DNA from: Paludibacteraceae bacterium
GTDB taxonomy: Bacteria; Bacteroidota; Bacteroidia; Bacteroidales; Paludibacteraceae
Length of the DNA: 15,120 bases
Direction: 5' to 3'
NCBI GenBank assembly: GCA_947471245.1
Contig: CANIXM010000011.1
Coordinates: forward strand, 1-15,120
Shown: in pieces, positions 1 through 6,648 of the stretch
Numbering within the stretch: the first letter of the stretch is position 1
Layout of the letters: each line of letters begins with the position of its first letter
Notes under the pieces: generated by a model
Told to the model about the DNA's origin: nothing
What the model saw: only the letters and a program-made list of their open reading frames with translations
Database searches by the model: none
Made by a program: the position numbers and the translations under genes

Positions 1-695
1 ATAAAACCCCCTGTTGCTTCGGCAGATAGTTCCGGAGAACCTGTTTTGAAAATCAGCAAATTGTCTATCATACTACTAGGAATAGCATCAAAGGAGAAAG
101 CCTTTACGTCTGTCTCACTACTTGGCGTAGCAGCATTATTGAGCCACACATTGTTATAACGTTGGTTCAATCCACGTACAACAATAAAGCGATTATCTTG
201 GATAGTAACACCAGGAACTCTTTTTACAACTTCAGAAGCATCACGGTCAAGTGTTTTACCAATTTGCTGAGACGAGATACCATTCACAACTTGAAGGGAA
301 GTACGTACCGACTTAATCATTGACAATTCGGTATCTGTCTTTTTCTGACCAATAACCGTTACTCCACCCAGAGCCAAGCTGGCTTCCTCTAGTTTGATGG
401 TGACCAATGTAGGCTCGTCTTTTTTGACTGTCACTTCTACGCGTTGTGGTTTGTATGATACATAGCTCACTACAAGGGTGTATTTTCCTGTTGCTATTGA
501 TGGAAATTCAAAGTTACCATCTACGTCAACTATGGTGCCTTTTTTAGTACCTTCTATAGCTACAGTTGCTCCTGTAAGTGGGTCGTTGTTATTTGCATCT
601 GTAACCTGCCCTTTTATCGATTGTTGAGCAAAAATAAGTTGCGAAATGAATAACAGGGAGATGGTGAAAGCGCTTTTAAATAAATTGATTTTCAT
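1..695 (-). CDS. TonB-dependent outer-membrane receptor, N-terminal part (runs off window)
   Basis: Outer-membrane active transporter; only the first ~231 codons are inside the window and the beta-barrel lies beyond base 1. Translation from ATG at 695 begins MKINLFKSAFTISLLFISQL, a signal peptide probably cut near FAQQ (residue ~23). Residues ~25-105 form a carboxypeptidase-regulatory-like beta-sandwich (IKGQVTD start, GATV, GTIVDVDGNFEF, TGKYTLVVSYVSY), the usual N-terminal domain of Bacteroidota receptors. A plug domain follows from ~120, with SEVVKRVPGVTI, VVRGLNQRYNNVWLNN and AFSFDAIPSSMIDNL. The RGL-RYN and FSFD-IPS-MID pattern belongs to the large generic receptor class, so no substrate can be named. 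The gap to the upstream sulfite-reduction operon is 242 bp, so it probably has its own promoter; TAATTTTG at 775-768 fits a -7 element but I see no good -33 box. Confidence 0.93.
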   Translation of the reverse strand, partial: MKINLFKSAFTISLLFISQLIFAQQSIKGQVTDANNNDPLTGATVAIEGTKKGTIVDVDGNFEFPSIATGKYTLVVSYVSYKPQRVEVTVKKDEPTLVTIKLEEASLALGGVTVIGQKKTDTELSMIKSVRTSLQVVNGISSQQIGKTLDRDASEVVKRVPGVTIQDNRFIVVRGLNQRYNNVWLNNAATPSSETDVKAFSFDAIPSSMIDNLLIFKTGSPELSAEATGGF

Positions 696-937
696 TTTGT
701 TGGGTTGTTTTGATACAGATTCAAAATTTTGTACGAAAAACTGTTTCTTATGGGTGTTTTTCGATGGCAAAATTACCCTTTTCCTATTTCGAAAAGAATA
801 CAAGTATGTTACAAAATGATTACAAATTACAGCAGAGCTTGCTTTGAAGATTCAGGCAAGTTATAGTTGTTATGCTTTGGAAAAAACTGAAAAGGTAGGG
901 GTGATTGTGCTTTAGGAGGAGTGTATGTGTATGAATA
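696..937. other. Intergenic region between the sirohaem gene and the receptor gene
   Basis: I see no gene, no strong hairpin terminator and no repeat here. On the minus strand TAATTTTG (775-768) matches the Bacteroidota -7 consensus TAnnTTTG, 72 bp before the receptor ATG, but a TTG at the expected -33 distance is absent. Confidence 0.4.
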
Positions 938-1408
938 TCAGTCGATATTGATAACGCCTTGGTTAATCAATTCCGTGATTTGGTTGCGAATCTCCACTGA
1001 TTTATACACGTTTTGTGCATTGGAAGCAACTGAAATGGTAATATGGCCTGACTTATGTATGGCTGGGGAAACAAAATCGCACAACATCGGTGCATCGCAT
1101 ACGCTGGTAAGAATGCCTAATTGTTCAGCATCAGCTTTTATTTGCTCATTCAATTCATGTTCACCTGTGCATACATAGACTAGAAAATATCCTTCAAGGT
1201 CCGATGGATGGTAGGTTTTTTCTATGAATGAAAATGGTAACGACTTAATTTCTTCTGTAAATTCAGGAGCAATCACTGTCACGTTTTGAGCAAACCGAGC
1301 AATGATTTGACCCTTGTGGGTGGCCACTTTCCCACCACCAATAAGGAGGATTTTCTTATTGGTGATGTTAATGGATATGGGAAGAAAAAGTAAATCTTCT
1401 CGCTTCAT
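938..1408 (-). CDS. Precorrin-2 dehydrogenase / sirohydrochlorin ferrochelatase (Met8p/CysG N-terminal type)
   Basis: Makes sirohaem: NAD-dependent oxidation of precorrin-2 to sirohydrochlorin, then iron insertion, in the cytoplasm. The 156-aa protein has an N-terminal Rossmann fold with the GGGKVA nucleotide loop at 24-29, VTVIAPEF at ~43-50, and SVCDAPMLCDFVSPAI at ~102-117. D105 aligns with the Asp needed for both dehydrogenase and chelatase activity in CysG (NVVDAP there). The C-terminal uroporphyrinogen-III methyltransferase half of CysG is absent, so a separate SUMT must supply precorrin-2. I chose ATG at 1408. An in-frame TTG at 1456 would overlap the cysI stop, but its 16 extra residues do not resemble the family. 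It is the last gene of the operon, 44 bp after cysI, and serves the sirohaem of CysI. Confidence 0.9.
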   Translation of the reverse strand: MKREDLLFLPISINITNKKILLIGGGKVATHKGQIIARFAQNVTVIAPEFTEEIKSLPFSFIEKTYHPSDLEGYFLVYVCTGEHELNEQIKADAEQLGILTSVCDAPMLCDFVSPAIHKSGHITISVASNAQNVYKSVEIRNQITELINQGVINID

Positions 1409-1452
1409 GTTGTTGTAGTTAAAAAATGAATAGTGTGTGCTGTGCCTCTGTA

Positions 1453-3144
1453 TCAAATACCTTCAGCGGCACTAGGGTTGAGGTAATTGTTTCGTAGAAC
1501 AAAATCACCAAAATGTTCATTCAACTGTCGGTTATTAGCGTAGTCTTTCAGAATCGGTTTCAAAGTGGAAAGAATTAGCTCCTCATTCAGTGTTTCTTTG
1601 TAAAGTTTATTCAGACGATTGCCTGTGAAACTTGCTCCAAGATACAGATTGTACACCCCAGGTGCTTTCCCTATTAATCCAATTTCAGCCAGTGGTGCTC
1701 TACCGCATCCATTAGGGCATCCAGTCATTCTGATGCTTATGGGTGTGTCAAGTAGATTGTATTCTTTCAGTATATCTTCAATTTTATCTATAAAAGATGG
1801 TAAATACCTTTCAGCTTCGGCAAATGCTAGTCCACAGAGTGGCAAAGCAGCACAAGCAATGGAGTTTTGTCTAAGTTGAGATATGGAGTTTCCGTCAATT
1901 ACGCTGTATTGCTTCAGTATTGCTTCAATTGCCGGTTTTGTACTGTCTGAGATCTGAGCTATTACTAAGTTCTGATTACCCGTAAGAATAAAAGTGCCGG
2001 TATGAATTTTGGCTATTTCACGAACAGCGGTTTTAGCCAAATAGCCTTTTTTGTCAGTCAATTTGCCACCTTCCACGAACAGACCATAATGCCACAGTCC
2101 ATCTTCGCTTTTAGTCCATCCATATTTGTCTCCCAATGTTTCAAATGTATATTCTTTTGCTGGTTGGAGTTCGATTCCTTTGGTTTTTTTCAGTTCTTGC
2201 TTAAAGAAATCAAGCCCCAGTCTATCGATTGTATATTTCATCCTGGCGTATTTTCGCTCGGAACGATTACCATGGTCACGTTGGAATATTAGTACCGCCT
2301 CAGCGACTTCTACTAGTTGCTCTTTGGGAAAAAAACCAACTACATCTGCCACTCTTGCAAAAGTAGCTGAATTACCAAAAGTAAATGCCATACCTCCTCC
2401 AACAGTAAGATTGTAACCCGTTAATTTTCCGTTTTCAACAATAGCAATAAACCCTAGATCATTAGAAAGCACATCAGTATCATTACGAGGTGGAACCGCT
2501 ATAGCGGTTTTAAACTTACGAGGCAGGTAGTGTTTTCCATACAATGGTTCTTCCTCTTTCTCGCCACCTTCTACCAGTTTTCCATCCAACCATATTTCAT
2601 GGTAAGCATTAGTTTGTGGTGTAAGGTGTGTAGATATTCGCTTGGCATCTTCCACAACTTCGGCATGTATGGGCGACTCAAATGGGTTGGCAGAGCACAT
2701 CACATTTCGATTCACATCACCACATGCAGCTATCGTATCTAAGAGCGTGTCATTGATTTTTTTGATGGTGGTTTTGAGGTTCCGTTTCAGCACCCCGTGC
2801 AATTGAAAAGCTTGACGGGTGGTGATTTTAATTTCCTGATCGGCATAGGTGTCTGCTAATTTGTCCATATCCAACCACTGTTGTGGGGTGGTCACTCCAC
2901 CAGGCACTCTAACCCTGATTAAAAAACTATAAAGTGGTTCCAGTTTTTGACGTTTTCGTTCATCCTCTAAGTCGCGATCATATTGTTGGTAGGTGCCATG
3001 AAACTTAATCAAGAACTGATCTTCCTCACGCAATGCTCCAGTGAGTGGATCATTGAGGCTCTCGATGATAGTGCCACGTAGGTAGTTGCTGTTGGCTTTT
3101 GCTGCTTCGTTTGCCGATGGTTGTAGTTTAATTTTATCTTCCAT
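1453..3144 (-). CDS. cysI: Assimilatory sulfite reductase hemoprotein (beta) subunit
   Basis: Six-electron reduction of sulfite to sulfide on a coupled sirohaem/[4Fe-4S] centre, using electrons from CysJ. The 563-aa protein has the usual family length. It starts with SNYLRGTIIESLNDPLTGAL and carries LIKFHGTYQQYDRDLEDER, TTRQAFQLHGVLK (~108-120) and DVNRNVMCSANPFES, which form the substrate/sirohaem arginine-lysine pocket, then RKYARMKYTIDRLG in the second half. The cluster cysteines are complete: C431 and C437 (ACAALPLCGLA), C476 and C480 (TGCPNGCGRA). The open frame can be extended to a TTG at 3177, but the homologous start is ATG at 3144 (MEDKIKLQP), 45 bp after the cysJ stop. Its order after cysJ and before the sirohaem gene argues for co-transcription. 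The full-length cysteine set and CysJ neighbour favour sulfite over nitrite reductase. Confidence 0.96.
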   Translation of the reverse strand: MEDKIKLQPSANEAAKANSNYLRGTIIESLNDPLTGALREEDQFLIKFHGTYQQYDRDLEDERKRQKLEPLYSFLIRVRVPGGVTTPQQWLDMDKLADTYADQEIKITTRQAFQLHGVLKRNLKTTIKKINDTLLDTIAACGDVNRNVMCSANPFESPIHAEVVEDAKRISTHLTPQTNAYHEIWLDGKLVEGGEKEEEPLYGKHYLPRKFKTAIAVPPRNDTDVLSNDLGFIAIVENGKLTGYNLTVGGGMAFTFGNSATFARVADVVGFFPKEQLVEVAEAVLIFQRDHGNRSERKYARMKYTIDRLGLDFFKQELKKTKGIELQPAKEYTFETLGDKYGWTKSEDGLWHYGLFVEGGKLTDKKGYLAKTAVREIAKIHTGTFILTGNQNLVIAQISDSTKPAIEAILKQYSVIDGNSISQLRQNSIACAALPLCGLAFAEAERYLPSFIDKIEDILKEYNLLDTPISIRMTGCPNGCGRAPLAEIGLIGKAPGVYNLYLGASFTGNRLNKLYKETLNEELILSTLKPILKDYANNRQLNEHFGDFVLRNNYLNPSAAEGI

Positions 3145-3189
3145 TGTTATTTTACTTTTTATCACAAATTCATTCAAACAGTTCTTAAT

Positions 3190-5031
3190 TTAATACACAT
3201 CTAGTTGTAACCTTTTCTCTTGTTGAAGGTTGTCCACGTATTTTGTGGCTTCTTCTTTGGAAAGAGAAGCTTCTTTTTCTACGATTTCAACGAGTGCTTT
3301 TTCCACGTCAGCAGCCATGTATTTCATGTCTCCACAAATGTAAAAGTGTGCACCCTCTTCCAACCATTGATAAACTTCTGACGCATTCTCCAAAAGCCGA
3401 TGTTGAACATACTTTTTGTCATCACCGTCACGTGAGAAGGCTACATCCATTTTTGTCAGAGTGCCATTTTTGATGAAATCTTGCCATTCTGTTTGGTAAA
3501 AGAACTCAGTTTCAAAATTTCTATTGCCAAAGAATAGCCATGATTTTCCTGAATTAACTAGTTCTTCGCGATGCTGTACGAATGCTCTATAGGGTGCTAT
3601 TCCAGTCCCAGCACCGACCATTATGATAGGTGTCTGATTGTTTTCGGGTAATCGAAATCCTGGATTTGATTCTATAAAAATGGATACCTCTTCATTTTCC
3701 ACTTCAACCTCTGATAGGAACGATGAACACGTGCCTTTTTTAGCTCTTCCAGCATTTTCGTATTCAACTACACCTACAGTAAGATGTAACTCACCTGGGC
3801 ATGCCAGCGGGCTAGAAGATATAGAATAATAACGTGGTTGTAATGGTTTTAAGAATTTGATAAGGTCTTCGGCATTTACTTTGGTGGGGAAGTCTGTCAG
3901 TAAATCCACGACATCTCTTCCATGTAAATATTTTTGAAGTTTTTCTGGGTTTTCTATTAGTTTTTTCAGTTTTGGATTGGGACAGTAGATGAAGTATTTG
4001 CCCACAACATCTTTTGTGATTTTCGAGAGTTCGTATTCGCTGTACAATGCCTCGCGGAGTGAAATTCTTTTTCCATTCGTTTCCACTAAAGTGTCTCCAC
4101 TGAGTGCAGAGGTCTGTAGCACCTCATTGATAAGTTCCACTGAGTTGACCGGTATCACACCAGCCGAATCACCAGGCTGATATTCGAGCGCTTTGTCAGT
4201 GCTAAGTTCGATGTGTATTGTTTTTCTATCCGAACCTTTCCCATTTAGATTTATTTTCTCCAATACAGGAGCTTTGAATGGGTTCTTTTTTGAATATCTT
4301 ACCGTTTCCACCGATTTATTTGCAGGTTTTGCATTGGCTATCATTGTGAATTGTGGTGTTGGCTTAGATGCTGTAATTTCTGGGCCACTGAAAGCTGATA
4401 GCGTGTCTTTGATCCACTTGTCTGCTTGCTCCTCAAAATCTACATCACACTCTGCACGCTGAACCAGACGCTTACCACCTAGTTTTTCCAATTGATTATC
4501 AAAGTCAACGCCAGCTTTACAGAAATGATAGTAGGTAGAATCACCAAGAGCCAAAACGGCGAAAGTAGTGTTTTCAAGTTTAGGAGCTCGTTTGCTGTAT
4601 ATGAATTCATGCAGTTCTCTAGCAGCAAAAGGCGGTACACCATCACCATGAGTAGACACGATGACTACTAGATTTTTTTCGTTTTGAAGATCACGTGTTT
4701 TGTATGAAGCAGCACTTTGCAAATTTACTTTAAAGCCTTTCTCTTTGGCTATTTCTTCCATTTTTTTTGCCAACATTTCACCATTTCCTGTGCGTGAACC
4801 GTAGATGATGGTGAGTGCTTTAGTCGATGATTTGTCAGTATTGTTTATAATGTCAGTTTGCTGTTCAGTTTGTATTGCATTACTTTCGGTGTTTGTATAT
4901 GTCGATTGGGAAGTTGCACCAGCTAGATAGCCCGATGACCAAATAATTTGGTCACGATTAAGTCCTGAAACTAATGAGGTGAGTTGTTGAAATTGGTCGT
5001 CAGTAAGTGGTGATCCTAGGTTTGTAATCAT
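3190..5031 (-). CDS. cysJ: Assimilatory sulfite reductase (NADPH) flavoprotein (alpha) subunit
   Basis: Diflavin reductase that moves electrons from NADPH through FAD and FMN to CysI. The 613-aa length is normal for CysJ. The N-terminal segment (QFQQLTSLVSGL...WSSGYLAGA, ~13-39) is the CysJ-type tail. A flavodoxin domain spans ~72-212, with FMN loop YGSRTGNGE at 77-85, STHGDG at 126-131 and LALGDSTYYHF at 160-170. The FAD domain has RYYSIS at 400-405 and GTCSSFL at 433-439. The NADPH domain has VGAGTGIAPYR at 472-482, FGNR at 501-504 and YICGD at 564-568, and the chain ends in the conserved DVY. ATG at 5031 is the natural start. It lies 96 bp after the DUF2061 gene; a 15-bp palindrome (5068-5082) sits in that gap and could add regulation. 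Confidence 0.96.
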   Translation of the reverse strand: MITNLGSPLTDDQFQQLTSLVSGLNRDQIIWSSGYLAGATSQSTYTNTESNAIQTEQQTDIINNTDKSSTKALTIIYGSRTGNGEMLAKKMEEIAKEKGFKVNLQSAASYKTRDLQNEKNLVVIVSTHGDGVPPFAARELHEFIYSKRAPKLENTTFAVLALGDSTYYHFCKAGVDFDNQLEKLGGKRLVQRAECDVDFEEQADKWIKDTLSAFSGPEITASKPTPQFTMIANAKPANKSVETVRYSKKNPFKAPVLEKINLNGKGSDRKTIHIELSTDKALEYQPGDSAGVIPVNSVELINEVLQTSALSGDTLVETNGKRISLREALYSEYELSKITKDVVGKYFIYCPNPKLKKLIENPEKLQKYLHGRDVVDLLTDFPTKVNAEDLIKFLKPLQPRYYSISSSPLACPGELHLTVGVVEYENAGRAKKGTCSSFLSEVEVENEEVSIFIESNPGFRLPENNQTPIIMVGAGTGIAPYRAFVQHREELVNSGKSWLFFGNRNFETEFFYQTEWQDFIKNGTLTKMDVAFSRDGDDKKYVQHRLLENASEVYQWLEEGAHFYICGDMKYMAADVEKALVEIVEKEASLSKEEATKYVDNLQQEKRLQLDVY

Positions 5032-5067
5032 GATGTGTTGTGTTAGAAAGTCAATTATGAAAGTGGG

Positions 5068-5082
5068 TTAGTCATTGACTAA
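5068..5082. promoter_or_regulatory. Perfect 7-bp inverted repeat ahead of cysJ, possible operator
   Basis: TTAGTCATTGACTAA has perfect 7-bp arms around one central base and lies 37-51 bp before the cysJ ATG, in the gap after the DUF2061 gene. No TAnnTTTG element is visible beside it, so whether it is an operator for an internal promoter, an mRNA hairpin or chance is open. Confidence 0.35.
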
Positions 5083-5127
5083 ACAAGCAATGTCTAAAAT
5101 AGTTGTGTGCTTATTGCTAATATCGTC

Positions 5128-5358
5128 TTAGATTTCAAATTCTGTAGTGGGTTTTGATTCTCCAATGTTTATTTTATCCCATATTTTGTCATGTAAGAAT
5201 TTAAATACGATTCTAGTTATGGCTTCAGCAAAAGTTATGGTTAAGGATATATGTGCGTCTTTTGTGATAAGAAGTGTAACAGCAAAGGTTATTGCTGCCT
5301 CAGTAATGTACCATGTGATGTGCTTAGCTTTGATGTGCTTGATAACTTTCTGATTCAT
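5128..5358 (-). CDS. DUF2061 small membrane protein, first gene of the sulfite-reduction operon
   Basis: Function unknown; 76 aa. The sequence KAKHITWYITEAAITFAVTL, then LITKDAHISLTITFAEAITRIVFKFLHDKIWDKINIG, has the DUF2061 pattern: K-x-I-T-W-R/Y near the start, two hydrophobic helices (~14-32 and ~37-55), then the YxHExxW-like LHDKIWDKI. I chose ATG at 5358 (MNQKVIKHI). The frame stays open to 5589, but the extra 77 residues cross a terminator and overlap the previous gene, so they are not believable. From general knowledge, DUF2061 genes are often next to sulfate-assimilation genes. Its place as promoter-proximal gene 96 bp before cysJ fits a role in sulfur uptake or in assembly at the membrane; this is inference. 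Confidence 0.8.
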   Translation of the reverse strand: MNQKVIKHIKAKHITWYITEAAITFAVTLLITKDAHISLTITFAEAITRIVFKFLHDKIWDKINIGESKPTTEFEI

Positions 5359-5419
5359 TTGCTTTTTAGTTTTATATTTAATTGCATATAGACCTATGCT
5401 TTTGTTATGTTGAATAATG

Positions 5420-5447
5420 CAAAGATAGCTGTTGTCAATATACAATA
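5420..5447 (-). promoter_or_regulatory. Candidate Bacteroidota promoter of the DUF2061-cysJ-cysI-sirohaem operon
   Basis: On the minus strand TATCTTTG (5427-5420) fits the -7 element TAnnTTTG exactly. TTTT lies 19 bp upstream, one base from the -33 TTTG, which is the spacing found in this phylum. It leaves a ~60-nt leader to ATG 5358. An inverted repeat TACCA-6 nt-TGGTA (5473-5488) lies about 50 bp further upstream and could bind a regulator. No known riboswitch was recognised in the leader. Confidence 0.45.
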
Positions 5448-5507
5448 AAATACACCACCAACGGTAATTTTCTACCATAAATGTGGTATGTACAACCATG
5501 CTGTTTA

Positions 5508-5551
5508 TAAACAAACAAAGGGTCGCAAAGTTAAATTTCTTCACGACCCTT
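5508..5551 (-). terminator. Rho-independent-like terminator after the cyclophilin gene
   Basis: On the minus strand AAGGGTCG (5551-5544) and CGACCCTT (5525-5518) form a perfect 8-bp stem around an 18-nt loop, followed by a T-rich run TTTGTTTGTT (5517-5508). It starts 22 bp after the isomerase stop and separates that gene from the sulfur operon. The long loop makes it less than ideal. Confidence 0.6.
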
Positions 5552-5572
5552 GTTTGTAATTTGAGAACATTA

Positions 5573-6007
5573 TTATTCGCTAACCTCAACTTTTAAAATT
5601 TTGTCACCTTGGCGGATATCATCAACTACTTCTACTCCTTCCACCACTTTGCCAAAGCAAGTGTGTTTACGATCCAAGTGTGACGTGTTGGCTCTGCTGT
5701 GGCAGATAAAGAATTGCGAACCACCAGTGTTAGGTCCTGCGTGTGCCATGGAAAGTACACCTTTGTCATGATATTGATTGTCACCTGTTAGTTCACATTG
5801 TATTTTGTAACCTGGTCCACCAGCACCTGTGCCATCAGGACATCCGCCTTGAATCACAAAATTGGGAATCACACGGTGAAATGTCAATCCATCATAAAAG
5901 CCACTTTTAGCCAATTTTATAAAGTTATCTACTGTGTTGGGAGCATCGTTTTCATAAAACTCCACCTTCATTTCTCCTTTTTCGGTAATGATTTTTGCCG
6001 TTTTCAT
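5573..6007 (-). CDS. Cyclophilin-type peptidyl-prolyl cis-trans isomerase
   Basis: Catalyses cis-trans isomerisation of X-Pro bonds in protein folding. The 144-aa chain is a minimal single-domain cyclophilin without signal peptide, so cytoplasmic. It carries TFHRVIPNFVIQGGCP (~42-57), with the catalytic Arg45 and the pocket residues Phe50 and Gln53. LSMAHAGPNTGGSQFFI follows at ~85-101, then HLDRKHTCFGKV at ~110-121. The position of the cyclosporin-contacting Trp of human cyclophilin A is His110, as in many bacterial enzymes, which predicts weak cyclosporin sensitivity. ATG at 6007 starts exactly at the family's beta-1 strand. TATATTTG at 6083-6076 on the minus strand fits a -7 element 69 bp upstream, without a clear -33 box. 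A hairpin terminator follows the stop. The equivalent E. coli gene is ppiB, but orthology was not tested. Confidence 0.93.
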   Translation of the reverse strand: MKTAKIITEKGEMKVEFYENDAPNTVDNFIKLAKSGFYDGLTFHRVIPNFVIQGGCPDGTGAGGPGYKIQCELTGDNQYHDKGVLSMAHAGPNTGGSQFFICHSRANTSHLDRKHTCFGKVVEGVEVVDDIRQGDKILKVEVSE

Positions 6008-6386
6008 TTTCTATTGATTTTGAATGTTATGTGCATTTTCTGCGTTACAAAGTTCGTAATGTTTTTCCGCTTTTCCAAATATACACAAGAATTAATGAGT
6101 TGTATGGTTTTTTAGTACTTTTTTATTGGGTTCTATTGGGTAAATCCAAAGATGAAATCAAACCACAAAAGGCACAAAAGATTGATTTACTACACAGAGG
6201 GCACATCAAGAAACCAGGTCATTAAACTGAAAGGACACATAGTTTGCCTTTCGGCAAATGGCTGGTATGACTAGAGATAATTCAACCATATAGGTACAGG
6301 AACAAAATTGAAAAATCAAAATTGAAAATTGTAGAGACGTCGCATGCATGTTATGATAAGATATTTTTTTGAACTCAAAGTCAAAT
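6008..6386. other. Intergenic region with remnants of dispersed repeats
   Basis: No gene is credible here. It contains a candidate -7 element (6083-6076, minus strand) for the isomerase gene, one copy of a dispersed repeat (6155-6187), a solo hairpin TTTGCCTTTCGGCAAA (6243-6258) that resembles the array units downstream of it, and GTAGAGACGTCGCATGC (6331-6347), which looks like one half of a longer palindrome whose other half is missing. Confidence 0.5.
6155..6187 (+). repeat. Dispersed ~30-bp repeat, copy 1
   Basis: The stretch reads AAATCAA, then CCACAAAAGGCACAAAAGATTG. A second copy in opposite orientation lies at 9656-9689 with about two differences over the aligned length. A weaker tandem echo (ACTACACAGAGGGCACATC) follows directly at 6188-6207. 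Short elements of the ACCACAAAAGGCACAAAAG kind are scattered in intergenic DNA of many bacteria; no coding role is visible. Confidence 0.65.
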
Positions 6387-6644
6387 ATTTCGCAGCAAAT
6401 ATCGCCGAAGGCAAATATCGCGTAGCACTTATCGCCGAAGGCAAATATCACGAAGTAACTATCGCCGAAGGCAACTATCGCGCAGCAAATATCACCAAAG
6501 GTAAATATCGCCGTAGGCTAATATCGCGCAGCTCTTATCGCCGTAGGCAACTATCGCGCAGCTCTTATCGCCGAAGGCAAATATCGCCGAAGGCAACTAT
6601 CACGAAGTAACTATCGCCGAAGGCAAATGTCGCCGTAGGCAAAT
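6387..6644. repeat. Array of 17 alternating 16-bp and 14-bp mini-palindromes
   Basis: Ten 16-bp A-units follow ATCGCCGAAGGCAAAT and seven 14-bp B-units follow ATCGCGCAGCAAAT. They mostly alternate B-A to give a 30-bp period, with A-A at 6491/6507, 6567/6583 and 6613/6629. Each A-unit has 3-bp arms around 3 bases (GCC-GAA-GGC, GCC-GTA-GGC, ACC-AAA-GGT). Each full B-unit has 2-bp arms (GC-GCA-GC, GC-GTA-GC, AC-GAA-GT); the first, at 6387, is degenerate. Whenever one arm changes the other changes to match. Tails are AAT, ACT or CTT. The array ends 4 bp from the stop codon of the ATPase gene. No spacers exist, so it is not CRISPR. Confidence 0.85.
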
Positions 6645-6648
6645 TCTT

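Noticed and set aside
5359..5572. Riboswitch (SAM type) in the leader of the sulfur operon
   Set aside because: The leader from the candidate promoter is only ~60 nt and AT-rich; no multi-helix conserved core was recognised.
5359..5589. N-terminal extension of the DUF2061 gene
   Set aside because: It would cross the isomerase terminator and overlap that gene's end; family homology begins at the internal ATG 5358.
6344..6610. Plus-strand open frame of 88 codons with a 10-residue repeat (IAEGKY type)
   Set aside because: It exists because the 30-bp repeat period keeps frame. The repeat wanders out of period after the A-A doublets and the peptide then becomes Arg/Ser-rich without pattern; there is no promoter or start context.
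6387..6644. CRISPR array
   Set aside because: Units are contiguous and 14-16 bp long with no unique spacers, and no cas gene is in the window.
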